Part shown: positions 19,742 to 30,154 of the stretch, one piece after another
How the letters are laid out: each line of letters starts with the position of its first letter
Numbering within the stretch: position 1 is the first letter of the stretch
Origin: Leishmania martiniquensis
Taxonomy: Eukaryota > Euglenozoa > Kinetoplastea > Trypanosomatida > Trypanosomatidae
Direction: 5' to 3'
DNA: 64,000 nucleotides
Assembly: GCF_017916325.1 (NCBI RefSeq)
Contig: NC_090163.1
Location: 232,501-296,500 of the forward strand
Position numbers and translations under genes: made by a program
Notes under the pieces: generated by a model
Database searches by the model: none
The model's input: the letters and a program-made list of their open reading frames with translations, nothing else
Told to the model about the DNA's origin: nothing

Positions 19742-21211
19742 TCAGTCCCGTACGGGCCAGAATGGAAAATATCCCCTATAGTACTCCTCCACTTCTCGAT
19801 AGTGCACGAGCCGCACGTCGAGCGGCACGCCGAGCTCGGCGACACGGTGTACCGCCGACGCGATTCCTGAAGCGATCCACTCCTCCTCATTGCGGAACGC
19901 ACCGCCGCCCACCTTTGTGAGAAACACAGGTGGTCGTGAGGAGCGCAGCGTCGCCGGCAGAGACGCGTCAGCAAGGCTGGCGTGACGCTCCCAGTGGCGG
20001 AGGGTGTGCTGCACACCGGCAAGGAGGGTGGCCTCGTACGTGCCACGCAAGATTATGCGGGCGAGGGCAGCCATGCCATCCCACTCTCGTGGGGTGGACT
20101 GCTCCTGCGATGGCAGACTCAAGGCGCTGTTGTACGTCTGAGTCACACCACGCACCTCCACCTCGGGAGCCGCAGCCGCGCCCGATATGCGAACAACCTC
20201 TCGCTCCGCCTGGTGACTGGGCTCGCGCCACGCATGAGCGTGGGAGACGGGCGAGTCGTGCAACGGCAGCGTCACGGTGGCGTCTTCCACTAGCCCAATA
20301 CGGAGGCGTGACAACAACTCTTCTTCCACATCCGCGATCGAGATACCCTCGGCGGCCGCGATGCGCCGCAGCCTCTCAGTCAGTGAGGCTATCTGCCGTG
20401 TCTGAAAAAAATAGCCGTTGTGGATCTTGAAGAAGTGCTCTTGCGGCAGCGCTGGCACACTGCACGCAGTAGAATCGGCGGCGCCTGCTGCAAGGCCGGT
20501 GGAGGCGTCGCCACAGCTGCGCGCACGGGTAAGGTACTCGACGAGGTCCTCTAGCATGTTCACCTGACGATCCCTTCGCTGTCCCCGGGCCGCCTCATCT
20601 GCAGTTTGCGTGGCTGATGCAGCATCGGTAGCGCCGAAGAAGTGTGGATGTAGTAGATAGTTACAATAGACTGTACCCCCCATGCACGCCAAGGCGCACG
20701 CAGGCCCCTGAGTCCGATCGTAAACATAATGCTGGACCCCATCCTCTGGTGTCACTTCAGACGACGCGAACTCGAGCAGGTTGAACTGGCTGGCCACCTG
20801 GAAAAGGCCATTAGCGATGCTGCGGTGCATCTGCCCAGCCTCGCCGGTGACGTGCGCGCACGTCACCGGCGACAACGCCGCTGACGCCGAGCTACAGCAA
20901 CTGCTAGAAGCTGTCACTCTTGCGAGTAGCCCTGGGTGTTTATCCTCGAACGCTCGCACCGCCGCAACCACTTCCGCACGCAGCTCTGCGACGCTGGGCG
21001 TGGAATGCCAGCCGCTGCTAATGCAGCGGTCGCCTGCCACAAGTGGGTGGTGAAACAAGGCCCGCTCCTTGCGGACGCGGTAGTGACCGCTGGGCATGCG
21101 TGCACGAACCACCTCAAAGGTGCACCCGTTGAGAAGACCGTGCCGCGTGGCGATGTAGTCGCTCTCCGAAAACCCGAAAAGGGCCTCAAAGAAGCGGTCG
21201 CCGATCGGCAT
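19742..21211 (-). CDS. Uncharacterised protein with QFN-LEF and GGGAF motifs (possibly macrodomain-like)
   Basis: 489 residues from ATG 21211; the upstream GTG start is dropped because TAA precedes it closely and no ATG intervenes. Recognisable blocks: ASQFNLLEFASSEVTPEDGV (141-160), YVYDRTQGPACALACMGGTV (162-181) followed by YCNYL, then DRQVNMLEDL, IHNGYFF, RLRIGLVEDATVTL, VTQTYNSALSLP, RGTYEATLLAGV and VFLTKVGGGAF near residue 440. I recall this block order from uncharacterised proteins of bacteria and other protists; the glycine-rich GGGAF and the N residues in QFN/NYL resemble ADP-ribose-binding macrodomains, but this is inference. Low-complexity inserts (about 100-125, 205-245) look lineage-specific. 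A 32-bp perfect palindrome lies inside the coding sequence. No operon-like partner is evident. Confidence 0.8.
   Translation of the reverse strand: MPIGDRFFEALFGFSESDYIATRHGLLNGCTFEVVRARMPSGHYRVRKERALFHHPLVAGDRCISSGWHSTPSVAELRAEVVAAVRAFEDKHPGLLARVTASSSCCSSASAALSPVTCAHVTGEAGQMHRSIANGLFQVASQFNLLEFASSEVTPEDGVQHYVYDRTQGPACALACMGGTVYCNYLLHPHFFGATDAASATQTADEAARGQRRDRQVNMLEDLVEYLTRARSCGDASTGLAAGAADSTACSVPALPQEHFFKIHNGYFFQTRQIASLTERLRRIAAAEGISIADVEEELLSRLRIGLVEDATVTLPLHDSPVSHAHAWREPSHQAEREVVRISGAAAAPEVEVRGVTQTYNSALSLPSQEQSTPREWDGMAALARIILRGTYEATLLAGVQHTLRHWERHASLADASLPATLRSSRPPVFLTKVGGGAFRNEEEWIASGIASAVHRVAELGVPLDVRLVHYREVEEYYRGYFPFWPVRD
20841..20872. repeat. Perfect 32-bp palindrome inside a coding region
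   Basis: The 16-nt arms TCGCCGGTGACGTGCG and their exact complement meet with no loop. It encodes residues 114-124 (SPVTCAHVTGE) of the 489-aa protein, inside a low-complexity insert between conserved blocks. Confidence 0.95.
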
Positions 21212-22338
21212 TTCCTTCCCGAGGAGCCCCGCAGGCAGGCGGTCAAGGGCTATCTCGAACACTGCGATTTACGCGGTTAGCACTGGTGGGCGGCTAGAGA
21301 AGCTCCAGCACCGTGCGGTCCTTGACAGATCGAGGGCGTACGGGGCTCAGAAAGAGAGAGGGGGAAAGAAGCGACGCCCCAGTGAAGGCGGAGGTAAAAG
21401 GCAAAAGCAGCGGCACAGCAGTCCGGATGGAGAGGAACTCGCGTTGGCACCAGACGAGTGCCTCATGCACACCGAAGACGTGCGCGAGTCCATCCACAGG
21501 GCGCTTCTGCCCCCTGTCGACTGCGGGATGGGAAAGAGGATGGCGAGGTGCAAAGGCGGGAGTGCCTTTTGCCGTCGAATTGCTTTCCCCCTCCCGCATG
21601 GCGGGCCCGGTATGCCCCTTCAATTGGTATCGCGAGAAGGCCAGCAGAGCGTGGAAAGTGGGAAAGGGAGGAGAGAGCAGGGCGCACCTCGGCCGCGGTG
21701 TGTACGCAGAGAAGGAGAACAGACACCAACAGAGGGCCACACGCCTCAAACGAGGTGGAGGGGTGCAAAGAATAGTGAGCTGTGCATGCGATGATATGCG
21801 TCTGCGCCTGTGTGGGCGTGTGCCTGCGCACGCCTTCCGGTTCATGTCCCTCTTTGTGGCAGCGGCACTGACCCGCCTCGCGCACGGGCGGAGGTGGCTC
21901 CTGCATTGAGTTGGTCGGCGGGTGATATATGTAGTGATGGGAGGGTAGCATTTCTGTAATACAGGGCTTCCAGTCACGCCCACAGGCTCTGTTCTTGCAC
22001 AGCGCTGCAAGATAGGCCCTCTTGTTCCGTAATTGTTCCCACCAATAGCATCACGCCACCACAATCCCTCTCTCCTGGCCCACTTACATCCTCCGGGCTC
22101 ATGTCATCGTTTTTTTCCGCGTGATGCGGGTGTTTTTTTTAGCCGCCATCGATGGGTATTCGCCGCGGCCCCACTCCGAGAGCATCTCTCACCTCACCAT
22201 CCCCTGTTTTCCGCGCTGGCGGAATAGCAGTGCGTCGGATAATGTGGGGAATAAGCGTCCGCGCAACTCAGCCCTGTGGCACACACGCACCTGGGCTTAT
22301 AGGCACTGCATCCTTCTTTCCTCCTCCCCCCTCTGAGC
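21212..22338. other. Intergenic spacer (ankyrin-gene 3' UTR)
   Basis: No supported gene. Frames at 21294-22064 (minus) and 21313-21909 (plus) overlap each other and have biased composition. A run of T at 22132-22140 is present. Confidence 0.45.
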
Positions 22339-23028
22339 CTACTCGATGCCATCCACAGAGGCAGAGCCAAGCATCTGTGCACTTGTTGTTGCATCCACTG
22401 GCACTGTAGGGGTAGGTGTCTCCCTGGCCGCTGAGACAACTTTCTTTGCCGGTGCTTTGGGTGCCGGCGACACCTTGAACTCTGGCACCACCTTCGCCTC
22501 TTCTCTTGGCTTCTCGCCTAGCGCGTCGTCCTCTTCCTCGGCTGGGAGGTCGACGCTCACGGAGGCCTGGCCAGGCGGAACATATGTGTCGAGCGTCTCA
22601 TCGCAGCTCATGAGCAGCGCCTCCATCTCGTTATACTGCTTCTCATAGATGAGCTGCAGGGCGGTTTTGCCCATGATGTTCTGCACAGACGGCCTCCACC
22701 CGTGCGCCAGTAGCGCCTCCGCCGCAGCAACGCGGTTGTTGAGCGCAGCAAAATGCAACGCCGTATTACCCTCGTCATTCGGCATATTAGGTTGTGGGTT
22801 GAACTGGAAGAGCATCTCCAAGATGGGCATGTGACCATTCGCAGCTGCCATGTGCACCGCTGTCCTACCCTGCTCATCCCGCGCGTCCACGTCGCTCGGG
22901 TTCTTCTCTAGGTACGCCTTGAGCAGATCCAGGTCACCGGCTTCGTTGTATCGCGCACTGTCGAGGAACGCATCCACGTCCGTGAGTGGTTCACGAAACT
23001 CGGAGTCCGGCTCGTAGTAAGTTTCCAT
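22339..23028 (-). CDS. Ankyrin-repeat protein
   Basis: 229 residues from METYYEPDSEF (ATG 23028). The frame is open upstream to 23166, but that extension looks like translated 5' UTR. Ankyrin units occupy about residues 18-142: FLDSARYNEAGDLDLLKAYL, GRTAVHMAAANGHMPILEML, GNTALHFAALNNRVAAAEAL and a weaker GKTALQLIYEKQYNEMEALL. The C-terminal 85 residues are acidic, then Pro/Ala/Lys-rich and probably disordered. The short N-terminal leader plus 3-4 repeats resembles the Yar1-like class of small ankyrin proteins (a ribosomal-protein chaperone in yeast), but repeat proteins cannot be assigned function on this basis. A protein-binding adaptor role is the safe inference. Confidence 0.88.
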   Translation of the reverse strand: METYYEPDSEFREPLTDVDAFLDSARYNEAGDLDLLKAYLEKNPSDVDARDEQGRTAVHMAAANGHMPILEMLFQFNPQPNMPNDEGNTALHFAALNNRVAAAEALLAHGWRPSVQNIMGKTALQLIYEKQYNEMEALLMSCDETLDTYVPPGQASVSVDLPAEEEDDALGEKPREEAKVVPEFKVSPAPKAPAKKVVSAARETPTPTVPVDATTSAQMLGSASVDGIE

Positions 23029-23497
23029 GGTTGTTATGCGTCTCTGTCGGACCGCCGCTATGTGCTCATGAAAGAGCCGGGCTGTATCTTCTCTGGCCGC
23101 GTGTGGAATGACGAAAGAGAGGGAAGCACATGAGAAGAGGGGATAGAGTAGATGCCCAGAGTACATCGCACATGTATGTGCGCTGCGTCATGTGTACACT
23201 TGCAAGCCCGTGTGTTTGCGTGTGTCGGTGTAGTCAGCGGCACGTCGTGAAGACCGTTTTTACACCCGGCAAAGAAAACAAGACGCCGGCTCCGCGGTGG
23301 CAAGGAAGAAGAGCGAGATGCTCGTTGGAAGGCAGAAGCTCTGTAGGACCATATCCGCACAGCCTCAGCGTAGAAGCAACCCCTCCCGCCTCAGTCGCCG
23401 CTTTCCTCAAGAGGCGCTCTTGCCATCGAAGGCGCGGATCGCCTCACCCACCGCGTTTGCCACACATACTCCTCACACCGTGAGAGCTACGTCAGGA
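23029..23497. other. Intergenic spacer
   Basis: 469 nt with no supported gene, between the ankyrin gene and a small membrane-protein frame. Confidence 0.4.
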
Positions 23498-23737
23498 TTA
23501 CTCAGCGTCCTCCCTACCCTCTTCGCTCCCAGCGTACTTGGCCGCGGCCGAGAGGTCACCCTTTAGGGTGCGCGGTGATGACGCGTTGCTGTTCGTGCGT
23601 CGCGGCTTAGTCGCTGAAGATTTTTTTCTTCGTACACCGAGCAAAAGAAAAGGGCACACCATGAGGAGCCCACAGACGAGAAGAACGAGGAGAGGGAGGG
23701 ATGAAGGAGGAGGAGGGGGGCGTACATGTGGAGTCAT
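23498..23737 (-). CDS. Small single-pass membrane protein (hypothetical)
   Basis: A 79-residue frame from ATG 23737; the open frame reaches 23821 but only from GTG. It reads as a proline-rich N-terminus (HVRPPPPPSS), one strong hydrophobic segment (LPLLVLLVCGLLMVCPFLLL, about 14-33), a basic stop-transfer cluster (VRRKKSS) and a hydrophilic tail ending GSEEGREDAE. The architecture is that of a small ER or organelle membrane protein, N-terminal side short and tail cytosolic by the positive-inside rule. I do not recognise it. It could also be a chance frame, though a clean TM with a charged tail is less typical of UTR translations. Confidence 0.42.
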   Translation of the reverse strand: MTPHVRPPPPPSSLPLLVLLVCGLLMVCPFLLLGVRRKKSSATKPRRTNSNASSPRTLKGDLSAAAKYAGSEEGREDAE

Positions 23738-25555
23738 CGATATAGTCGAAGTTCCGCAAAAGAAAAAAGGGGGTGCAATCAAACACACCAAACACTCACC
23801 CTCGCGCGTCCTCGAAGGCACGGGAAAACAGACACCATCATCAGAGACGACACCCTCGTGATCGAGCGTGCGACTCCGCTCAATCGCCCACGCCTACTTG
23901 TAGGAAGGAAAACCTAAATACACTAATAATAAAAGTCCGAATACAATAGGAGACAGGCCCGACGACGCAGAGAAAAGCGAAACACAACCCACAATAGCAC
24001 CTCGCCAACCGCAGTTGCCACCATCACAACGCTCTTCGCCGAGGCATTCCCTCTTCACCTCTTACAAACATACACACACGCGCATACCCTCTACAACTGC
24101 AGAGTCACACCAGCAAACCAGGCGGAGGTGGGAGGAAGAGGAGGAGCACCGAAGAGAATAAAAACCGGTGACCAAGAAGACTACCCCGATGCACTTGAGT
24201 CACCCTCGCTTGAGTGACACGCTCTATCTCACTTGGACACACTCATTGAACGCACTCTCTCACTCTCGTATGCGTCGCCGTTCCCCGCACCTCGACCCTT
24301 GCCGAACCCTCTTTTCTGCTTCCTTCCTCCCTCCTGACCGCTTCACTAGGCGCTCTCCGTCGCCCAAAATGATTCGCAGTTGATTCGTCTCTGCGGTGCG
24401 CTCACGGCCAAAGCAAGCCAAAAGAAGAGACAGAGAGTGGTGACAGAAGAGATGCACGTATCGGCAGCGCTCAAGTGTGTATGTGTGTGTGGGGGGGACA
24501 CCGGTAGAAAGACGGTGACCCGAAGAACATGCGGAAGGTATGAGCAAAGACCTCACGATGAACACGAAAAAAAAAAGAGGAGACCCGCTGCGCCTGATTC
24601 CATTCCCTGCGTGCGTGCGTGTACGCCAGTGCGTGTCGGGAAGGCACTGTTTTTCTCCGTCCTCTTTGCCAACACCGCCAACGTCAGAGAAGGGGGGAGG
24701 GAGGGCAGAGACATATACGCAAATGCCGGCGCGCGGGCGCAGATGGGCAAAGGAGGCGGGAGCGTCCCTCCCCGGACCAACTGGAACAGAGACGCTCCCA
24801 TGTTGGCGTACATGAGGAAGAGAAAAGATATTGGGGGGGGGGGGGGAAGAAACACAAAGAGAAAAAAGGCGAGATCCACTCTGCGGGCAGAGGGTGCCGT
24901 GAAGGTGAGTGGCAACAAGATGGGAGAGCCGCGGCGGAGAAGAGCAGAATATGTTTGCCCCGTCCTTGAGTGACATACATCTGCAGTGCTATCGACCGAT
25001 ACGCTAGGCGCCAGATGTCACATGCAGACACAGAAAGCCGCAGACACTAAAGCGCGCCCACCCGCTCCCCCGCACCGCATATCACAGCAATGGGCAGGGC
25101 CTCATACATCACCGAAACAAGCACCAACGCCACAAACAAACTACGCACGCGCGCATGTGCCGTAGAAGAGGGAGAGAGGCCTTTCGGGGAACACGTGGAG
25201 CACCAAGAAGAGAGACAGAGACAGTGATCGAGGGGCAGAGCCACAAGCGAGAGACGACGGTAACGTAGAGAAAGACGGAGAGAGCGCGCGTATGAAACGC
25301 AAACAGGAAAGAGGGAGTGGGGAACAAAGAGACGCACCGGCGTGCACCCACCACGTTTAAACACACACACACACATACACGCGCAACGACAGGGTAACCA
25401 TATCAGCCAATCCAATGAAGGAGAAAGGCATGAGCACTCCATCACCTCGATGCGCTGCTGTTCTCTCTGCGTCAAGGCGCACCCGCTAGGGCGGTCCCTC
25501 AACGGGGTCCTTTTGTGCAAGCTTTTCCCCTTTTTGTCTTTTACCGCACACCTTC
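23738..25555. other. Intergenic spacer (PP1 3' UTR), with G14 run
   Basis: 1.8 kb with no supportable gene. It contains the 14-G run at 24833-24846, a G run near 24490-24498, a CA run at 25361-25378 and AT-richer sequence at 23910-24010. Minus-strand frame 24260-24976 is low complexity. Confidence 0.45.
24833..24846. repeat. Homopolymer of 14 G (plus strand)
   Basis: Fourteen consecutive G on plus, C14 in the transcribed RNA, in the PP1 downstream region. Prone to length variation and sequencing error. Confidence 0.8.
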
Positions 25556-26461
25556 CTACGAGTAGAACTTCGGCTTCTTCACGGACGGCTTCAGGATCTG
25601 AAAGGAGCACATCAGCTCGTTGTCGACGGTCATCACCGCACCGCTGTTGTCGAACTCATTACAGTAGTTCGGGGCAGAGAAGATGGTGATGAGCTTACGC
25701 TTCGCGAAAAACTGGTACCCGTCTTCTACGACCTGGTGTGCACGGCAAATCAGCTCAAATTGGTGCTTGTTCAAAAACTTCTCTACAATATCCTGCCCAA
25801 AAGTGAAGGACACACCACGATCGTTCTCGCCCCACCCGGAGAGGCCTTCCTCCGGGTCCGACCACAGCAGGTCACAAATCAGGCCAGTGTCGGCCACATC
25901 GCATGGGCGCGTAATCTTCTTGATTTGATCCATCGTCTGCAGCTCCGGTGACAGACCTCCGTGGCAGCAGAAGATTTTGTCATCGATAATGCACGCCACG
26001 GGAAGGCAGTTGAATGTGTCTGTAAAGGCCTTCCAGAGACGAATGTTGTAGCGGCGCTTGCACTCGTCGAAGAATCCGTAAATGCGGTTGATACTGGCGC
26101 ACTCGTGGTTGCCTCGCAGGATGAAGAAGTTCTCGGGAAACTTTACCTTGAAAGCGAAGACCAAGCATATAGTCTCGAGGCCCTGCTTTCCGCGGTCCAC
26201 GTAGTCGCCCAGGAAGAGGTAGTTCGCCGTCGGCGGGAAGCCGCCGTTCTCGAAGAGGCGGATGAGGTCGTAGTACTGTCCATGAATGTCGCCACAGATC
26301 TTGATGGGCGCCTCCAGTTCTAGCAGAGGCGGTTGCGAGAGAACAATCTCACGCGTGCGCAACGCCAGCTGTTTCACGTCATTCTCGGCTAACTGCACCT
26401 GCTTCCCAGGCTTCGCACCACGGACCTCGAGCAACTGCTCGATGATAGAGTCGACGCTCAT
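25556..26461 (-). CDS. PP1: Serine/threonine protein phosphatase PP1 catalytic subunit
   Basis: 301 residues from [15 protein letters not shown] (ATG 26461); the 18 upstream in-frame residues are not family-like. All metallophosphatase signatures are intact: GDIHGQ (57-62), [13 protein letters not shown] (85-97), RGNHE (116-120), then [17 protein letters not shown] and [12 protein letters not shown]. Fold length and motifs place it in PP1 rather than PP2A or PP2B, and the C-terminus is short ([11 protein letters not shown]), lacking the long PP1 tail of animals with the CDK-phosphorylated TPPR site. Family role: dephosphorylation of Ser/Thr substrates chosen by RVxF-type regulators, in cell division and many other processes. 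Leishmania carries several PP1 genes; this is one copy. Confidence 0.97.
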   Translation of the reverse strand: MSVDSIIEQLLEVRGAKPGKQVQLAENDVKQLALRTREIVLSQPPLLELEAPIKICGDIHGQYYDLIRLFENGGFPPTANYLFLGDYVDRGKQGLETICLVFAFKVKFPENFFILRGNHECASINRIYGFFDECKRRYNIRLWKAFTDTFNCLPVACIIDDKIFCCHGGLSPELQTMDQIKKITRPCDVADTGLICDLLWSDPEEGLSGWGENDRGVSFTFGQDIVEKFLNKHQFELICRAHQVVEDGYQFFAKRKLITIFSAPNYCNEFDNSGAVMTVDNELMCSFQILKPSVKKPKFYS

Positions 26462-28726
26462 CTTTGCCGTGCGTCTCCTTTCGTTAGTAGCGGAGTCTTG
26501 ACTTCCTAAACGCACGTTTCGTGTGCCGTCCTGGGCCCTTCTCCTCTAAAGGCCTGCAGTGATGCTCCTCTTCAGGAAACCCGATCTTGTTGCGGTGGGG
26601 GGAGAGACGCAAATAGAAGTGACTTCGGAGTCGCAGAGATGGCCTTAATCGACCAACACGCACTCTTCTCTCGTCGTGGGGTGTTGCCAGTGAGAAATAA
26701 AGGGGAGAAGCGGCGGAAATGCGGTGCCGTATATAATGACCGTCGTGTTCGAACTATGGCTGGAGCGGGGCAGCTTCAGAGCCAACAGCCGCAGAAAGAG
26801 CCCAAGAGGAGGGAAACAAATCTGAAGCGCACGTGCAGCTTTCGATTCTTTCTTCTGGCGTAACGGCCCTTTACAGGTAACCCACAGCGAGGCCCTTCTC
26901 CAGAATGCTCGCGCGCCTTCTCGTGCGGTAGGGTGGCACCCTTGCTTCGCTAGAAGGACGGCGTTGGTATTCAATGGACAGTGAAGGCCGCAGAGCGGGA
27001 GGCACACGTACCCTCTCAACTGTCAGAGAGAAGAAAGCATACAAAAAAAAAAGACGAGACGTCTCGCCTCCCCGTTGAGCACGCCGGCACTGGCCAAACA
27101 CGCACGTCAAGACAGCGTCCAATCGAACGCTTCACCGTGGCACCCGCCTTTCCTTTTTTTTTTTCGTGGCTACCGTCCTGCTCGTTCTTTTTCTCCCCCT
27201 CTGAAATCCGTCGATATGCCCACCCGCAGCGAAGGGGAGAGGGGAGGGGAGCGGAACGAACGAAGCGCGATCTAATGGGAACAAGGAGAGAATAGTGTCT
27301 TAGACAGCAGTGCGGCGAAACAAAGGCACCGGTGACACGAGACACTGACTAGTGAACGGAGTGGCCGAGTGGGGGGGGGGCACCGCCGGAGAAGATGCGT
27401 CGGGAAGAAAGTGGCAAACGGCAACTCGAGCCAAACGAAAAGCGCACTCACGAAAAAAAAGGGAAAGAAAGAAAGCCGATGGCTACAATCACGGGCGCGC
27501 GCACGTACGACAAACACGTGAAGGCACTTCCTGCAGAAGCGTTGTATAAGTAAAACAGAGTGGTGTATACGGGCGCTTATGTGTGCAGGGCTGTTCTGAG
27601 GGCCTGTGTGTGACCTGCGCGACTCAAAAGCGGGAAAAGGGTCGAGAAGGGCAAGGACTGGGCAGCACAGGCTAGGCGAGCGGCAAGTCCGCGTATTTTT
27701 TTGTTCTAAAACGGGTTGCAACACCTAAAGCTCGTTTCGGGTCGCGATGATGGGGTGGGGAAAGGAGGATCGCAGCGAGTTCCGTAAGAGAGCGAGCGTG
27801 GGAAAGAGGCAAAAGATACCGCAGCAGTGATCACAGCGAGAGACCGGCTCTACACCAAACAGGGCACGAGGAGGATTGCGTGCATGCATGTGCGTAGTCG
27901 AAGGATGCGTAGCGTCAAAGAGAGAGAGAGACGACGTAGAAAGACGTGGAATGCGAGGAAAGGAAGACGTCGTTTGTGTCAGGAAGAGAGAGGTGATGGT
28001 CGCAGGAGAGGAGACACATCGCACAGGTCCAGTAGCGTCCGCACAGGCACACACAAGACGCGCCATCGGCGGCCGGCACCCCGCTGCTCCTTCGCAACAC
28101 GTCGGGGAAGAAAGAGGCGCTCCTCTTCTTTCGAATGTTGCCGAGGAAAGGAGTCGTATCGTCCTCCAAAAAGCAACCGAAATGTGCAGAGAAAATCGCC
28201 AACGACAGTGGCCGCTCAACTTCTCCGTTTCCTTCGTATTCTTACCGTTTTTTTTCTCTCAGACACCCAGAGAAAGACGAAGCAGTCGCTGCGAGAGTCG
28301 ATACGCACCGCAGCCGCGTCATTGGGGCACTCTCGGAGAAGGTGGTAGGGCGAACACACGTGAAGAGGGGGGAAATGTTCGACGAAGGTTGGGGGCGTCG
28401 TATTGTGGGGGAAACATGGCATCTGTCTGAGGCCCGAGGGAGTTGGAGCGAGATCGAAGGCGACGACGGCAACGAGGACCTCCAATAAAAAAAACCTTGG
28501 GTGAAAGGAGAAGAAGGCAGAGAGTACCCATGGCAGCAAACCGAGCTCGTGAGAAGGAAACGGAAGGTAATAGAACGTCGGACGAAGTACATCTGCGCGC
28601 CGCCCGTCGCGACGCTGCCTCGTGCGTCATCGCTCGGGCCGCGCACCCTCTCCCGGACCGTGTCGTCCCCCTTCCCCCCCCCCGAAAAAAAAACCGCAAG
28701 AGCCCCTCGACTTTCTACCACACGGC
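26462..28726. other. Intergenic spacer (BTB-gene 3' UTR / PP1 5' flank)
   Basis: 2.27 kb without a supportable gene. It has A- and T-runs (27043-27053, 27155-27166, 27455-27463), G runs (27373-27380) and purine-rich plus-strand blocks. Minus frames 27272-27724 and 27725-28219 lack any recognisable domain and have biased composition. Confidence 0.45.
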
Positions 28727-30154
28727 CTACTCCTCATTCTCCATCCGCACAGCATCGGCGCTGACCGACGTCGTCTTGAGGATGGAAACAGCAGAGGCGC
28801 CCTGCATGCTCACCGCGAACTGCAATGGGGGCACAGGGGCAGGCCAGCGCGCGCGGCACACCTCTCGATCCCCCTTGAAGAAGGTGACGATGGCGCCCAC
28901 CGTCGCGTCTGGGTCTTCAGGGTCGAGGATGACAGGGGCGAAGGGGAGCAGCGGCGACGCCGGCGCCATTCCAGGAGCAGATGCGGGGGCGACCGAGGGG
29001 CCGCTCGTAGGCGTCGTTGCCGTAGCTGTGCCTGCCATACCTCCCCCAGAGACACCCAAAGCCTGCGAGGGTGGTAACGCACTTGGGTTCGCGGGAGTCG
29101 CCGTGGGGGAGCTGCCGCCCTGCTGCATGGGTCGATTGGCAGCCACGTCTATCGCTGAGGGCCCAGGCTGGAAGGCTGGAGATGTGATCGGCGGCTCGGC
29201 GCCGCTGCTGGCGTTCGCCATCGCCACACTCGCATCAAGCACCAGCGGCAGAGGGCGGCTCGGCATCACACCGGTGCTGCTGAGCGCGGTGGCGCTCGCG
29301 ACGCCCGCCGGCAACGGTGCCGACGAGAGAGCCAACGCGGGCTGCAGCGGGGGAGGCAGCTGCTCCATGCTCTTGGAGCTGGGCGGTGGCTCCAGCGGCA
29401 CGCCCGGCTGGGCGAACTCCACCCGAACAGTTATCTCATCTTGGCTCTTATACAGCACGCCCTGCTCATAGAGCGCATCTGCAGACCAGTAGCGCACCAA
29501 CTCCCCCGTGTTGCAGTAGCACACGGTGTTCTTCTGGCGGCGAATCTGCATGTCGTGCTGAATCTCTTTAAAGGCAACGACACCGATAGAAACGAGCTCG
29601 CACTTGTCGACGCGGAAGACGATGGTGTGGGCAAGTCCGGTGGAAAGCGGCTCTGTGCCGCACAGGTCGAGTATGTCCGACGTCGAGAACTCCACACCGT
29701 CGTCGCGGATTCCGGGACCCGGGGTGAAGCGCCACATCGGCGGCGGGTCCAGACCAATCTCGCGCTTCAGCGACTCTAGCTGATAGAGCTCCGCATCTTC
29801 GGCCACAACAACGAGGTCGTCAGCCTTGTTCGGCAACCCGTAGCCGCGCAGGTAGTTGAGGATGTGCACGAAGTTCTCTGGGTCTCGGTCTATAAACGGG
29901 TAGCCCTGCAAATCACGTGGGAACTCCTGAAAGTTGTTCTCTGCCCACTGCGCTAGCAGCGACGGTGAGGAGCACAGCGTAGAGTGCAGCGTAGTGATCC
30001 TCGTGCCACCGACATTAAGAATAACAACGCGGTCCAGGGGCGTCGCAGCGGCGTCCTTCGCTTCCAATGCGCACCGTGCGGTGTCCCTCATGGCCGCCTC
30101 ATCCGCCGGCGTGCCAGAATCCTCGCGCAGTCGCTTATCGTTTGTGACTGGCAT
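28727..30154 (-). CDS. BTB/T1 (KCTD-like) domain protein with Pro/Ala-rich tail
   Basis: 475 residues from ATG 30154, the first ATG in a frame open to a GTG at 30229. Residues 43-135 form a potassium-channel tetramerisation (T1/BTB) domain: VVILNVGGTRITTLHSTL, then PFIDRDPENFVHILNYLRG and EDAELYQLESLKREIGL, which match the NVGG...FIDRD...ILNYLR...EAxYYxL pattern of KCTD proteins. A second region (about 140-255) is well structured and ends in VRVEFAQPG. Residues about 256-400 are Pro/Ala/Ser-rich and disordered. No channel segments are present, so it is a soluble BTB adaptor; KCTD proteins often join cullin-3 ligases, but that is only a possibility here. Confidence 0.87.
   Translation of the reverse strand: MPVTNDKRLREDSGTPADEAAMRDTARCALEAKDAAATPLDRVVILNVGGTRITTLHSTLCSSPSLLAQWAENNFQEFPRDLQGYPFIDRDPENFVHILNYLRGYGLPNKADDLVVVAEDAELYQLESLKREIGLDPPPMWRFTPGPGIRDDGVEFSTSDILDLCGTEPLSTGLAHTIVFRVDKCELVSIGVVAFKEIQHDMQIRRQKNTVCYCNTGELVRYWSADALYEQGVLYKSQDEITVRVEFAQPGVPLEPPPSSKSMEQLPPPLQPALALSSAPLPAGVASATALSSTGVMPSRPLPLVLDASVAMANASSGAEPPITSPAFQPGPSAIDVAANRPMQQGGSSPTATPANPSALPPSQALGVSGGGMAGTATATTPTSGPSVAPASAPGMAPASPLLPFAPVILDPEDPDATVGAIVTFFKGDREVCRARWPAPVPPLQFAVSMQGASAVSILKTTSVSADAVRMENEE

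Noticed and set aside
24260..24976. 238-residue minus frame
   Set aside because: Overlaps homopolymers and repeats; translation rich in Ser, Pro, Leu, Phe without domain structure.
27725..28219. 164-residue minus frame upstream of PP1
   Set aside because: Correct strand, but no motif and Ser/Pro/Leu/Arg-rich as in other UTR translations.
28443..29471. 342-residue plus frame
   Set aside because: Antisense to the BTB/T1 gene; its length follows from the GC-rich Pro/Ala coding on minus.
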